Of a DNA stretch of 64,000 nucleotides, positions 26,829-36,298 are shown in pieces (within the stretch, counting starts at the first letter, position 1; each line of letters opens with the position of its first letter). Source of the DNA: Nesterenkonia sp. (GTDB lineage Bacteria > Actinomycetota > Actinomycetes > Actinomycetales > Micrococcaceae). Both the position numbers and the translations under genes were made by a program. The notes below the pieces were generated by a model, which saw nothing but the letters and a program-made list of their open reading frames with translations, searched no databases and was not told where the DNA came from. The stretch spans positions 23,073 to 87,072 of the forward strand of contig NZ_JAJUJJ010000012.1 in assembly GCF_029265375.1 (NCBI RefSeq), given 5' to 3'.

Positions 26829-27920
26829 ATGAGCAACCAGGCCCAGCCTCCGTCTGCCGGATCCCCCGCCGCAGGATCACCCTCCGACGCCTCCTGGGAC
26901 GTGGAGGTACTCACCGGCCCAGTGGAGCCCGGCACAGCCGCGGCGGTGGAGGCCCTGGCTGAGGCCGCGCAGACGGCCGACGGCGCTCCGCCGTTCTCCG
27001 AGGAGACCCTGCTGCAGCTCCGGCGCAGCCGCGCCGGAGCTGGGTCGGTGCACGCTGGGTCGGAGCACGCGGGGCCGAAGCAGCTGAAGCTTCTGTGCGT
27101 CTGGGGCCCCGAGGGCGCCAGCGAGCCGGCCCGGCAGCTGCTCGGCGCTGCCGTCGTCGTGGATGAACAGCCCGAGCATCCCGACGCCGGCGGCGAGCTG
27201 CTCACCGAACTGGCCGTCCACCCCGATCACCGGGGTTCCGGCATCGGTGCCCAGCTGGCCGCCTCCTTGAGCGACACCGTGCTGCCGGAGTCGGCCGCGG
27301 CCCAGCACCGAGCCTGGGCCCATGGAGGCCACCCCGGGGCGCCCCAGCTGGCGCAGCGCTTCGGCTGGTCGCCGGTGCGCGAGCTGTGGCGCATGCGCCT
27401 GGAGAACTCGGTGGAGCTGCCGCACCGCCCGCTTCCGGAGGGAGTCCAGCTGCGCAGCTTCCGGCCAGGCGCCGACGAGCAGGACTGGCTGAGGGTCAAC
27501 GCCCAGGCCTTCGCCGACCACCCCGAGCAGGGCCGGCTGGGCATGGAGGATCTCGCCGCCCGCATGGCTGAGGACTGGTTCGACCCCGCCGGTTTCCTGC
27601 TGGCCTGGGAGGGCCAGACTCTGCTGGGCTTCCACTGGACCAAGATCCATCCCGCTGAGGCCGGCGAGCGCCTCGGTGAGGTCTATGTGGTGGGGATCTC
27701 GCCTCAGGCGCAGGGCCGTGGGCTGGGGGCTGCGCTGACCCTGGCGGGGATCGAGCACCTGCGCAGCCGCCAGGTCGACGCGGTGATGCTCTACGTGGAT
27801 GCCGGGAACACCGCAGCGGTTCGGCTCTACCAGAAGCTGGGGTTCACCGTTTGGACCACTGACGTGCAGTACGCCCCGGCCGATCAGGTCACACCGAAGC
27901 ACGCTGAGCAGCCTGAGTGA
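26829..27920 (+). CDS. mshD: Mycothiol synthase
   Basis: A protein of 363 residues. MshD acetylates Cys-GlcN-Ins, the last step of mycothiol synthesis. Two tandem GNAT domains are visible: the first (about residues 20-195) contains LAVHPDHRGSGIGAQLAASL; the second (about 205-350) contains VYVVGISPQAQGRGLGAALT and the closing LYVDAGNTAAVRLYQKLGF, both highly typical of MshD. TACGGT (26817-26822) lies 6 nt before the ATG, so the mRNA is probably leaderless. Mycothiol is the thiol needed by the formaldehyde dehydrogenase at 43310. Confidence 0.93.
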   Translation: MSNQAQPPSAGSPAAGSPSDASWDVEVLTGPVEPGTAAAVEALAEAAQTADGAPPFSEETLLQLRRSRAGAGSVHAGSEHAGPKQLKLLCVWGPEGASEPARQLLGAAVVVDEQPEHPDAGGELLTELAVHPDHRGSGIGAQLAASLSDTVLPESAAAQHRAWAHGGHPGAPQLAQRFGWSPVRELWRMRLENSVELPHRPLPEGVQLRSFRPGADEQDWLRVNAQAFADHPEQGRLGMEDLAARMAEDWFDPAGFLLAWEGQTLLGFHWTKIHPAEAGERLGEVYVVGISPQAQGRGLGAALTLAGIEHLRSRQVDAVMLYVDAGNTAAVRLYQKLGFTVWTTDVQYAPADQVTPKHAEQPE

Positions 27921-27976
27921 GTGCCGCCGAACAGCCTGAATGAGTTCCCTCCGGGAGCGCCTGGTATCTTGCAGTC

Positions 27977-28993
27977 GTGACCGAATCGAAGGCTCTGGCC
28001 GAGGTGCCCCGCCGCCGCACCGCCACTGTGCACGACGTCGGAATCGATGCAGAGATCCTGGCCGCCGGAGCAGTGTGCTGGCGACTGCACAAAGGCGAGC
28101 TGCAGGTGCTGCTGATCCACCGGCCCCGGTATGACGACTGGTCCTTCCCCAAGGGCAAGCTCGACGCCGGAGAGACGCTGCCGGAGTGCGCCGTCCGCGA
28201 GGTGAGCGAGGAGATCGGGCTGAAGATGCGGCTGGGCGTCCCGCTGCCGATCACCCGGTATTCGGTGACCAAACAGACCCGGCAGGGCACGCAGGCCCGG
28301 AGCAAGGCAGTCTGGTACTGGGCCGCCGAGATTCTGGAGGGCCGCCCCCGCCCCGACGGCGAGGAGACCGACGACGTCCGCTGGGTCACTCCGCAGCAGG
28401 CTCGCGAGATGCTCACCAATGAGGGAGACTGCGCGCCCCTGGACGAGCTGGAGCGGCTGCACGAGGCGCACCAGCTGCGCACGGTGCCGTTCATTGTGCT
28501 GCGCCACGCCAAAGCCAAGCCGCGCTCCTCCTGGTCCAAGGCTGAGTCCGAGCGGCCGCTGGCGGCCACCGGCAAGCGGCAGGCCAAAGCGGTGGAGCGG
28601 CTGCTGACGGCCTGGCGGCCCCGCCAGCTGCACTGCAGCCCGTGGAAGCGCTGTGCGGAAACCATCGCGCCGTATGTGAAGAAGCATCGCCACCGGATCA
28701 AATACCGTAAGCCGCTGACGGAGAAGCGCGCCCGGCAGTCACCGCGGAAGACGGCCTCGCGGGTGCGCAAGTCCCTGGAATGGGTCCAGCCCTCCCTGGT
28801 GTGCACCCACCGGCCCGTGCTGCCCATCGTCCTGGAGGAGCTCTCCCGCTGGCTTCGCGAGCCCGAGCTGGCCTCCACCCTGCCTGACAAGGACCCCTAT
28901 CTCAGCCCGGGCGGGGTGGTGGTGGCCCAGCAGGCCATGGACCTCGGCGGGCGGATCGTGTCCCTGGAGATCTACAACCCCTTCGAGGACTGA
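27977..28993 (+). CDS. NUDIX hydrolase fused to histidine phosphatase (MutT1-like)
   Basis: A protein of 338 residues. The NUDIX domain occupies about residues 25-165, with the Nudix box from GKLDAGETL through REVSEEIG. A histidine-phosphatase domain follows, starting with the RH motif in FIVLRHAKAKPRSSW (about 172) and a second catalytic His in LVCTHRPVLP. This two-domain form is mycobacterial MutT1, which cleans 8-oxo-guanine nucleotides or diadenosine polyphosphates. The GTG start lies 6 nt after TATCTT, consistent with a leaderless mRNA. Confidence 0.88.
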   Translation: MTESKALAEVPRRRTATVHDVGIDAEILAAGAVCWRLHKGELQVLLIHRPRYDDWSFPKGKLDAGETLPECAVREVSEEIGLKMRLGVPLPITRYSVTKQTRQGTQARSKAVWYWAAEILEGRPRPDGEETDDVRWVTPQQAREMLTNEGDCAPLDELERLHEAHQLRTVPFIVLRHAKAKPRSSWSKAESERPLAATGKRQAKAVERLLTAWRPRQLHCSPWKRCAETIAPYVKKHRHRIKYRKPLTEKRARQSPRKTASRVRKSLEWVQPSLVCTHRPVLPIVLEELSRWLREPELASTLPDKDPYLSPGGVVVAQQAMDLGGRIVSLEIYNPFED

Positions 28994-29050
28994 CTCCCCC
29001 GGCACCGCGGGAACCGTGACACACCTCACATGCGCCGATAGCCTGGATGC

Positions 29051-29386
29051 ATGAGCCAGCAGAAGAACGTCCACCCCACCGCCGAGCTGCACATCGATTC
29101 CGACCGGTGCCGCGCCGAGCTGTGGGACACCATCGACGGGCAGCGCACGTTCATCGGCTTCATCGGCTACACCGAGGAGACCATCGGCGGCGAGCCGGTG
29201 TGGCGACTGATGCATACCATCGTCAACGAACGCTTCGGCCGGCAGGGCTACGCCCGGGCCCTGGTCACCCTGCTGCTGGAGAAGCTGGCATCGGAGGGCA
29301 AGCAGTTCACCTCCGAATGCACCTACATCGACCACTACCTGTCCCGCTATCCGGAGTACCGCAGGAACCAGGCGCTGCTGGCCTGA
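29051..29386 (+). CDS. Short GNAT-like N-acetyltransferase (YjdJ-type)
   Basis: A protein of 111 residues of the GCN5-related single-domain class: AELWDTIDGQRTFIGFIGYT, then VNERFGRQGYARALVTLLL with the acetyl-CoA loop, and the family-typical CTYIDHYLSRYPEYR end. The target is unknown. The promoter is visible: GTGACA (29016-29021), 17-nt spacer, TAGCCT (29039-29044), ending 6 nt before the ATG, so the transcript should begin at the start codon. Confidence 0.8.
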   Translation: MSQQKNVHPTAELHIDSDRCRAELWDTIDGQRTFIGFIGYTEETIGGEPVWRLMHTIVNERFGRQGYARALVTLLLEKLASEGKQFTSECTYIDHYLSRYPEYRRNQALLA

Positions 29387-29451
29387 GCGGAGACCGGGTG
29401 GTCCCGGCACGGCGCAGCGCGGCCGGGCCGGCGCCTCGGTAGGATGACGCT

Positions 29452-30261
29452 GTGAGCTCCGCAATCCCCACCCCGTATGAGGACCTGCTGGCCGATGTGC
29501 TGGAGCACGGCAGTCCGAAGACCGACCGGACCGGCGTCGGCACGCGCAGCGTGTTCGGCCGCCAGATCCGCTTCGACCTCACCTCCTCCTTCCCGCTGAT
29601 CACCACCAAGCGGGTGCACTTCAAAGCCGTGGCGCTGGAGCTGCTGTGGTTCCTGCGCGGGGACTCCAATGCCCGCTGGCTGCAGGAGCGCGGAGTGCGG
29701 ATCTGGAACGAATGGGCCGACGACGACGGCGACCTGGGCCCCATCTACGGGGTGCAGTGGCGCTCCTGGCCCACCCCCGGCGGCGGGAGCGTCGACCAGA
29801 TCAGCCAGCTGGTGGAGCAGCTGACGTCTCAGCCGGACTCACGCCGTCATGTGGTGACTGCATGGAACCCCGGCCAGCTGGAGGAGATGGCGCTGCCTCC
29901 CTGCCACATCCTCTTCCAGTTCTACGTCGCCGACGGGACCCTGTCCTGCCAGCTCTATCAGCGCAGCGCAGACATGTTCCTCGGCGTGCCGTTCAACATC
30001 GCCTCCTACTCCCTGCTGACGCACATGCTCGCCCAGCAGACCGGCCTGCAGCCGGGAGAGTTCATCTGGACCGGCGGCGACTGCCATATCTACGACAACC
30101 ACGTGGACCAGGTGCGCGAACAGCTCTCCCGGGACCCCTACCCCTATCCTCAGCTGCGCCTGAAGCGTACGCCGGAGTCGATCTTCGACTACGCCTATGA
30201 GGATTTCGAAGTCCTCAACTACCAGCACCACCCCACTATCAAGGCGCCAGTCGCCGTCTGA
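29452..30261 (+). CDS. thyA: Thymidylate synthase
   Basis: A protein of 269 residues of the classical ThyA type, methylating dUMP with methylene-THF. The nucleophile is C151 in [11 protein letters not shown], with [12 protein letters not shown] near the N-terminus, [10 protein letters not shown], and [12 protein letters not shown]. The GTG start lies 6 nt after TAGGAT (29440-29445), probably leaderless. It is followed by folA, which recycles the dihydrofolate ThyA makes. Its methylene-THF demand links to the folate-dependent enzymes at the right of the window. Confidence 0.96.
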   Translation: MSSAIPTPYEDLLADVLEHGSPKTDRTGVGTRSVFGRQIRFDLTSSFPLITTKRVHFKAVALELLWFLRGDSNARWLQERGVRIWNEWADDDGDLGPIYGVQWRSWPTPGGGSVDQISQLVEQLTSQPDSRRHVVTAWNPGQLEEMALPPCHILFQFYVADGTLSCQLYQRSADMFLGVPFNIASYSLLTHMLAQQTGLQPGEFIWTGGDCHIYDNHVDQVREQLSRDPYPYPQLRLKRTPESIFDYAYEDFEVLNYQHHPTIKAPVAV

Positions 30262-30354
30262 GCCGCCCAGACGGATCGAGCCGCCACCGCGCACCACAGA
30301 ACCTGCGCCCCCTCGCCGCTGGACACTGACCTCGATCTTCAGGAGCACAGAACT

Positions 30355-30909
30355 ATGACGACGACGCCCCCCGCCTCTGCCGTGGTCGGAGTCATCTGGG
30401 CCCAGACCACCTCCGGCGTGATCGGCGCCGAGGGCACCATGCCCTGGCATGTGCCGGAGGACCTGGCCTACTTCAAGCAGGTCACCCACGGATGCCCGAT
30501 GATCATGGGGCGCCGCACCTGGGAGTCCCTGCCGGAGGCCTACCGCCCGCTGCCGGGCCGGACCAATATTGTGGTCACCTCCAACACAGAGCGGGCCGTC
30601 GAGCTGGGCGCCCAGGGCGCACTGACCGCCGAATCCCTGGAGGAGGCCGTGGCCACCGCCGCAGCCCACACCCAGTCCAGCTCCGCAGTGTGGATCATGG
30701 GCGGAGGCTCTATCTACGCCGAAGCCCTGGAGAAGAACCTGGCGCGCGTGGCCTCCATCACCCAGTTGGACCTGCAGGTCGAGGGCGACACCTACGCGCC
30801 TGAGCTGGACCCCGAGCAGTGGCAGCTGATCTCCTCAGCTCCGGAGCAGGGCTGGCAGCAGTCGGAGTCCGGCATCGGCTACCGGTTCGAGACCTACGCC
30901 CGCCGCTGA
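30355..30909 (+). CDS. folA: Dihydrofolate reductase
   Basis: A protein of 184 residues that reduces dihydrofolate with NADPH. Typical segments are GVIGAEGTMPWHVPEDLAYF with the catalytic acidic residue, PMIMGRRTWESLP, PGRTNIVVTSN, and VWIMGGGSIYAEAL. It follows thyA by 93 nt on the same strand, the usual pairing. The start has an AGGAG-like stretch (CAGGAGCACAGAACT before ATG). Confidence 0.95.
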   Translation: MTTTPPASAVVGVIWAQTTSGVIGAEGTMPWHVPEDLAYFKQVTHGCPMIMGRRTWESLPEAYRPLPGRTNIVVTSNTERAVELGAQGALTAESLEEAVATAAAHTQSSSAVWIMGGGSIYAEALEKNLARVASITQLDLQVEGDTYAPELDPEQWQLISSAPEQGWQQSESGIGYRFETYARR

Positions 30910-30972
30910 GTCCGGCCCGCAGCCCGGCACCGCCGGGAATAGCTCACCGCCAGGTTCGTTACGCTGGGCACT

Positions 30973-32175
30973 ATGACTTCTGTGCTTGATGACTCCTCTG
31001 CCCAGACCACCGGCGAGCGCCAGACGCCGTCGGTGGGGCTCATCGGCTGGCGCGGCATGGTCGGCTCCGTGCTGACGCAGCGCATGCTGGATGAGGGCGA
31101 CTTTGCCCACATCAACCCGGTGTTCTTCTCCACCTCCAACGCCGGCGGCGCCGCACCTGAGTTCGACGGCGTCTCCGCCGAGGAGACCACGCTGCAGGAC
31201 GCCTACGACATCGACACCCTGGCCAAGCTGCCGATCATCGTCACCATGCAGGGCGGGGACTACACCAATGAGGTCTACCCGAAGCTGCGCGCCGCCGGAT
31301 GGGACGGCATCTGGATCGACGCCGCCTCCGCACTGCGGATGTCGGAGAACTCCATCATTGTGCTGGACCCGATCAACCGGGACGTGATCGACGCCGGACT
31401 GAAAGCTGGAGTCAAGGAGTTCGTCGGCGGCAACTGCACCGTCAGCTGCATGCTGATGGGCCTGGGCGGACTGTTCAAGCAGGACCTGGTGGAGTGGGGC
31501 ACCGCTATGACCTACCAGGCGGCCTCCGGCGGGGGCGCGAAGCACATGCGCGAACTGCTCACCCAGTTCGGCGATCTGCACGGCACCGTCGCCGCCGAGC
31601 TCAGTGATCCGGCCAGCGCCATCCTGGAGATCGACCGCAAAGTGCTGGCCAGCCAGCGCGGCGAGCTGGACGCCTCCCAGTTCGGTGTGCCTCTGGCGGG
31701 CTCGCTCATCCCCTGGATCGACGCGGACCTGGGCAACGGCGTCTCCAAGGAGGAGTGGAAGGGCGGCGTCGAGACGAACAAGATCCTCGGCCGCGGCGAG
31801 AACCTGGCCCCCGGGGTGACCCGGCGCGGCGAGAGCATCCCGTTCGAGTCGCTGTGCGTGCGCATCGGCGCGCTGCGCTCCCACTCCCAAGCGCTGACCC
31901 TGAAGCTTCGCGAGGACATCCCGGTTTCGGAGATCGAGCAGATCATCGACTCCGGCACCGAATGGGCCTCCGTGGTGCCCAATGAGAAGGACGCCACCAT
32001 GAATCAGCTGACTCCGGTGGCCGCCACCGGTGAGCTGACCATCCCGGTGGGCCGCATCCGGAAGCTGGAGATGGGCCCGGAGTACATCTCCGCCTTCACT
32101 GTGGGCGACCAGCTGCTCTGGGGCGCTGCGGAGCCGCTGCGCCGCATGCTGATGATCACTATCGGCCAGCTCTGA
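30973..32175 (+). CDS. asd: Aspartate-semialdehyde dehydrogenase, E. coli-like type
   Basis: A protein of 400 residues, reducing aspartyl phosphate on the way to lysine, threonine and methionine. The NADP loop is [13 protein letters not shown]; the active cysteine is C155 in [11 protein letters not shown]; the [17 protein letters not shown] stretch and [16 protein letters not shown] place it with the longer enterobacterial-type Asd rather than the shorter Gram-positive form. TACGCT (30960-30965) lies 7 nt before the ATG, suggesting a leaderless mRNA. Confidence 0.94.
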   Translation: MTSVLDDSSAQTTGERQTPSVGLIGWRGMVGSVLTQRMLDEGDFAHINPVFFSTSNAGGAAPEFDGVSAEETTLQDAYDIDTLAKLPIIVTMQGGDYTNEVYPKLRAAGWDGIWIDAASALRMSENSIIVLDPINRDVIDAGLKAGVKEFVGGNCTVSCMLMGLGGLFKQDLVEWGTAMTYQAASGGGAKHMRELLTQFGDLHGTVAAELSDPASAILEIDRKVLASQRGELDASQFGVPLAGSLIPWIDADLGNGVSKEEWKGGVETNKILGRGENLAPGVTRRGESIPFESLCVRIGALRSHSQALTLKLREDIPVSEIEQIIDSGTEWASVVPNEKDATMNQLTPVAATGELTIPVGRIRKLEMGPEYISAFTVGDQLLWGAAEPLRRMLMITIGQL

Positions 32176-32208
32176 GCAGTTCCCGGGCAGCACTGTACAG
32201 TCAGTGGC

Positions 32209-33051
32209 ATGACCCCTCTGATCACACCTGAGGAACTGCATCGACGCATTGCCGACGGCGCATCAGGGCTGCGCATCCTAGATGTCCGCTGGCAGCTGGA
32301 CAAGCCTGAGGGCCGGGAGGACTGCCGGGCCGGCCATATTCCGGGCGCGGTCTACGTGGACCTGGGCACTGAGCTCTCCGAGCCGGGGCTGCCGCTGACC
32401 CGGGGGCGCCATCCGCTGCCGAGTCTGACCCGGCTTCAGGCCGCCGCCCGCCGCTGGGGCATCCACGACGGCGACACCGTGGTGGTCTATGACGCAGCGG
32501 GCAACACCTCCGCCGCGCGGGCCTGGTGGCTGCTGCGCAGCACCGGGGTGACCGATGTGCGGGTGCTCGACGGCGCTCTGGCGGGCTGGAAAGCAGCCGG
32601 GTTCGAGCTCGAGTCCGGGGCGGTGGAGCCGGCTGAAGGCACTGTGACGCTGACCGGGGACCACCTGGAGCAGCTGGACATCGACGACGTCGCCAGCTTC
32701 CTGCAGCGCGGCACCCTGATCGACGCCCGCGCGGCTGAGCGCTATCGGGGTGAGGTGGAGCCTCTGGACCCGCGGCCCGGGCATATCCCCGGGGCGCTCA
32801 GCATCCCGACGGCGGGCAATCTTGATGATTCCGGACGCTTCCTGGCCCCGGAGCAGCTCAGGGAGCGGTTCCTGTCACACGGGGTGGACCCGCAGCGGCC
32901 CACGGCGGCCTACTGCGGGTCCGGCGTCAATGCCTGCCACGCCCTGCTGGCTCTTCAGCTGGCCGGCTTCGACGCGGTGCTCTACCCAGGATCCTTCAGC
33001 GAATGGTCGCGGGATCCCGACCGCCCGGTGCGAACCGGGGAGAGCCCGTAG
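32209..33051 (+). CDS. Two-domain rhodanese sulfurtransferase
   Basis: A protein of 280 residues. The N-terminal inactive rhodanese domain (ILDVRWQLDKPEG; GHIPGAVYVDL) is followed by a catalytic domain with C236 in AAYCGSGVNACH. The CGSGVNA loop fits the actinobacterial SseA-like thiosulfate or 3-mercaptopyruvate sulfurtransferases; the substrate cannot be decided. TACAGT (32196-32201) lies 7 nt before the ATG. It is convergent with the frameshifted ATP-grasp gene, with only 4 nt between. Confidence 0.88.
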   Translation: MTPLITPEELHRRIADGASGLRILDVRWQLDKPEGREDCRAGHIPGAVYVDLGTELSEPGLPLTRGRHPLPSLTRLQAAARRWGIHDGDTVVVYDAAGNTSAARAWWLLRSTGVTDVRVLDGALAGWKAAGFELESGAVEPAEGTVTLTGDHLEQLDIDDVASFLQRGTLIDARAAERYRGEVEPLDPRPGHIPGALSIPTAGNLDDSGRFLAPEQLRERFLSHGVDPQRPTAAYCGSGVNACHALLALQLAGFDAVLYPGSFSEWSRDPDRPVRTGESP

Positions 33052-33055
33052 CCGT

Positions 33056-34103
33056 TCAGGCGAAGGCCGTCTGGTAGGCGGCCTGAAGCTGCGCGGCCAT
33101 GAACTGGGCGATCGCCCGGGTGGCCGGCAGCCGTCCCGCTTCACGCTCGCCCTCTTCCACTGCCGCGTTGTAGTTGGTGTTGGTATTGATGTCGTAGACC
33201 ACCTGCCGGCCGTCGGCGGTCTCAATGATCTCCACTCCGGCCAGCTGGATCTGGTGCTCCTGCAGCAGAGCGGCCAGCCGGGTGATCAGCGGGGTCTGTG
33301 CGGTGATGTCTTCGCGCCGCTGGAACTGCGGCGCGGCGGCTGCGGCGTCGTCGTCGGTGTGGTCATGTTCGGGCACCGAGCAGACGGCTGCGGCGATTCC
33401 CGGCTGCCCCACCTGGCAGGCGTCCGCCGGGCACAGCTCGAAGGACCCGCCGGAGACATCGACCTTCACCGCATAGTGGAACTGCCCGCCGATGAACTCA
33501 GAGCGGGTGATGAATGGCTCGGCAGGCTGGACGTACTCCTGCAGCAGGATGATCCCGTCAATCGACTCATTCTCGCCCCCGGGGGCGAAGTCCTTCACGG
33601 CGGCAGCGAGTTCCTGGTGAGAGTCGAAGCGCCGCACACCCAGGCCCTTGCCGCCCTGGTTGTGCTTGGTGATGAACGGCGGGGTGAAGGTCTCCGCAGC
33701 CTGGGCGAGCTGCTGATGGCCGAAGACCGCCACAGTGCGGGGAACGTCGAATCCGCGGCGGGAGAGCTCGCGGTGCTGACGGATCTTGGAGACCTCCAGC
33801 TCGTAGACCTCCGCTCCGGTTGAGCACCGTCCGGTCGGCGGCTTCCAGCCAGGCCATCACGGCCCGCCCGTAGTCCTTGACGTGCGGGTCGGTGCGGGTG
33901 TGGGAGGAGGCGGAGAGGCGGGACCAGAAGATCCCCTGCGGCGGCTCGGCGGAGAGGTCCAGAATCGTCTCAGGCAGCAGCCATTCGCAGAACGGAACCC
34001 CTTCGGCCTCCAGAGCCTCGGCGAAGGGCGGGATCCATTCGGGGTTGTCGTGAATGATGTAGACCGTGGGGGTATCGGCTGCGGGAAGACTCATCTGTGC
34101 CAT
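33056..34103 (-). pseudogene. ATP-grasp (RimK-like) ligase with one frameshift
   Basis: The first 95 or so codons (VYIIHDNPEWIPPFAEALEA; PQGIFWSRLSASSHTR) and the second part from EVYELEVSKIRQHRELSRRG onward (FITKHNQGGKGLGVRRF; VYDINTNTNYN) together make an ATP-grasp carboxylate-amine ligase of about 348 residues. They are in different frames: one extra base near 33818, after VLN, breaks the gene; removing it joins them as LNGAEVYELEVSK. The second half retains the ATP-grasp KHNQGGKG loop and the metal-binding DINTNTNYN end. As sequenced, no full enzyme is made. The start is not certain (ATG at 34103 or 34094). The substrate is unknown. Confidence 0.82.
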
Positions 34104-34173
34104 AGCGAGCACAACGATGCGTGCCGCAGCGGCATTTCTCTATGACGTTTCGTGACACATAGGCACAGCCGGC

Positions 34174-34998
34174 TCAGGGCTCTACCATACGCGAGCTCAT
34201 CGAACCGATGTCCTCAATCTCCACCTCAACAGTGTCGCCGGCCTTCAGGTAGACCTGCGGGTCGCGGGCCCGGCCCACACCGCCGGGAGTTCCGGTGAGC
34301 ACCACATCGCCGGGCTTCAGCGGCAGCATGGTGGAGATGTAGGCGACCAGCTGCTCAGGGGTGAACACCAGGTCTCCGGTGGAGTGCTCCTGCATGACCT
34401 CCCCGTTCACCCGGGTGCGCAGGGTCGAGGCCTGGTAGTCGAAGTCGTCGGCGGTGACCATCACCGGTCCCAGCGGGGTGGACTTGGCCCAGATCTTGCC
34501 CTGCAGCCATTCAGAGGAGCGGAACTGCCAGCCGCGCATGGAGATGTCATTGGCCGCGGTGTAGCCGGCGATAGCCGAGGCCGCTTCCTCCTCCGTGGCG
34601 CGGTAGACCTCGGAGCCGACCACCAGAACCAGCTCACCCTCCCAGTCCAGTTCGGGATCCTCCTCAACGGCGACGACGTCGTCGAACGGCCCGGTGAGGG
34701 TCTCGGGGAACTTGGCGAACAGGGTAGGGTACGTTGGCAGCTCCCGGCCCATCTCCTGGATGTGACTGCGGTAGTTCAATCCCACACAGATGACCTTGCC
34801 CGGGGTCGGCACCACGGCCTCCAGCTGCGCCTCGGCGGCCGGGAGACGCTCACCGTCGGCCGCTGCAGCGGTGGCCTGCCAGTCCTGAGTCTTCACCAGC
34901 TCGCCCACGGAGGCGACACCGTCGATGACGACCCAGTCCTGACCCTCCTGCCGAGCGGCAACGGTCGCGCCGTCGCGGCGCAGAGTAGCAAGCTTCAC
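34174..34998 (-). CDS. Fumarylacetoacetate hydrolase-family protein
   Basis: A protein of 274 residues started at the GTG at 34998, which has GGGGAGGATCC directly upstream; longer readings lack a site. The FAH fold is clear: VICVGLNYRSHIQEMG, the metal-binding acidic cluster D-W-E-G-E-L (ELDWEGELVLVVG), AGYTAANDISMRGWQ, and LKPGDVVLTGTPGGVG. Members act as acylpyruvases, 2-hydroxyhepta-2,4-diene-dioate isomerases or oxaloacetate decarboxylases; which applies here cannot be told. It is a stand-alone gene. Confidence 0.88.
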   Translation of the reverse strand: MKLATLRRDGATVAARQEGQDWVVIDGVASVGELVKTQDWQATAAAADGERLPAAEAQLEAVVPTPGKVICVGLNYRSHIQEMGRELPTYPTLFAKFPETLTGPFDDVVAVEEDPELDWEGELVLVVGSEVYRATEEEAASAIAGYTAANDISMRGWQFRSSEWLQGKIWAKSTPLGPVMVTADDFDYQASTLRTRVNGEVMQEHSTGDLVFTPEQLVAYISTMLPLKPGDVVLTGTPGGVGRARDPQVYLKAGDTVEVEIEDIGSMSSRMVEP

Positions 34999-35105
34999 GG
35001 ATCCTCCCCTTCGGTGTAGGTGCGCTGGCAACTGAGCTTATCGACGATCGGCTGGTCGCCGAACCGAAAGGAGCAGGCCTGTTCCGCGGACCGGCACGTG
35101 GCGGA

Positions 35106-36254
35106 TCAGAGGCTGCAGCCGATCAGCACCGGCTCCGGATGCAGGGTGATGCCGAACGTCTGACGCACGCGGTCTCGGGCGGCGCGGGCCACGGTGAGCA
35201 GGTCCTCGGTGCGGGCATCGCCCCGGTTGGTCACCGCCAGGGTGTGCTTGGTGGACAGGGATGCGCGCCCGTCCACCAGGTCGGCCCCGAACCCGCGGCC
35301 GCAGCCTGCCCGGTCGATCAGCCAGGCGGCGGAGAGCTTGACCAGTGGTTCGCCGTCGTCGTCCGTTCCCGCTGGAAACTGGGGGGCCTGCGGGGGCAGC
35401 TGCGCGGCAGCTGACGCCGGAACAATCGGGTTGGTGAAGAAGGAGCCGGTGGACCAGGTGTCATGGTCCTGCTCATCGAGCACCATGCCTTTGCCCGCGC
35501 GCAGCTGCAGCACCGCGTTCCGCACCTTCTGCAGCGGCGCGCGCCGCTGATCCTCCGGCGCCTCCGGGTCCAGGCCCAGGGTTCGGGCCAACTCGGCGTA
35601 GCGCACCGGAGCCGAGAGCGCTTCACCTGCACGGTGGGTCAGCCGGAACCGCACCGAGAGCACCACATAGCGCGGCGAGCCGGCCACGGTGGTGCGCTTC
35701 AGCACAGAGTCCCGGTACCCGAACTGCATCTGTTCGGCGGAGAGGACCACCAGCTCTTCCTCTGCGCGGTCCCAGACGCGGGCGTCCACCAGGGTCTGGG
35801 AGACCTCTGCGCCGTAGGCGCCGACGTTCTGCACTGGGGTGGCGCCGGCCGCCCCGGGGATCCCGGAGAGCGCCTCCAGGCCGGTGAGGCCGCGCTCCAC
35901 CGTCCAGGCCACCACGGCGTCCCAGTCATGGCCGGCGGCGACGGTGATCTCCACCGCCTCGGTCTCCACCGGCTCTGCGCTGATCCCGGAGAACGCCAGC
36001 TGCAGCACAGTGCCGCCGAAGCCGGCGTCAGCCACCAGGAGGTTCGACCCGCCGCCGAGGACCAGCAGGGTGTCCTCGCCAGCCTCACGGACGCTGTCAG
36101 CCGGCAGCGGATGGGCCTGCAGCACATCCAGGGCATCGTGCTCATTCTCAGCGACGATCCAGTCCCCGGCGGGACCGCCCACCCGGGCAGTGGTGTGCTG
36201 GCTGAACAGCCGCGGCGCGGCCGGGGCGACGATGGGGAAATCTGCGGTGGTCAC
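35106..36254 (-). CDS. murB: UDP-N-acetylenolpyruvoylglucosamine reductase
   Basis: A protein of 382 residues that makes UDP-MurNAc for peptidoglycan. The FAD-binding part has HTTARVGGPAGDW, LVLGGGSNLLVAD and GIPGAAGATPVQNVGAYGAE; the catalytic domain has GYRDSVLK and, near the C-terminus, SAAWLIDRAGCGRGF and LSTKHTLAVTNRG. The GTG start lies 6 nt after TAGGCT (coding strand; 36261-36266), again leaderless-like. In relatives murB adjoins the HadA/HadB genes; here two ABC importers lie between them. Confidence 0.95.
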   Translation of the reverse strand: MTTADFPIVAPAAPRLFSQHTTARVGGPAGDWIVAENEHDALDVLQAHPLPADSVREAGEDTLLVLGGGSNLLVADAGFGGTVLQLAFSGISAEPVETEAVEITVAAGHDWDAVVAWTVERGLTGLEALSGIPGAAGATPVQNVGAYGAEVSQTLVDARVWDRAEEELVVLSAEQMQFGYRDSVLKRTTVAGSPRYVVLSVRFRLTHRAGEALSAPVRYAELARTLGLDPEAPEDQRRAPLQKVRNAVLQLRAGKGMVLDEQDHDTWSTGSFFTNPIVPASAAAQLPPQAPQFPAGTDDDGEPLVKLSAAWLIDRAGCGRGFGADLVDGRASLSTKHTLAVTNRGDARTEDLLTVARAARDRVRQTFGITLHPEPVLIGCSL

Positions 36255-36298
36255 TCCCCCAGCCTACCGGCGCAGCAGCCCGCGGGTCGGCGCAGTGC

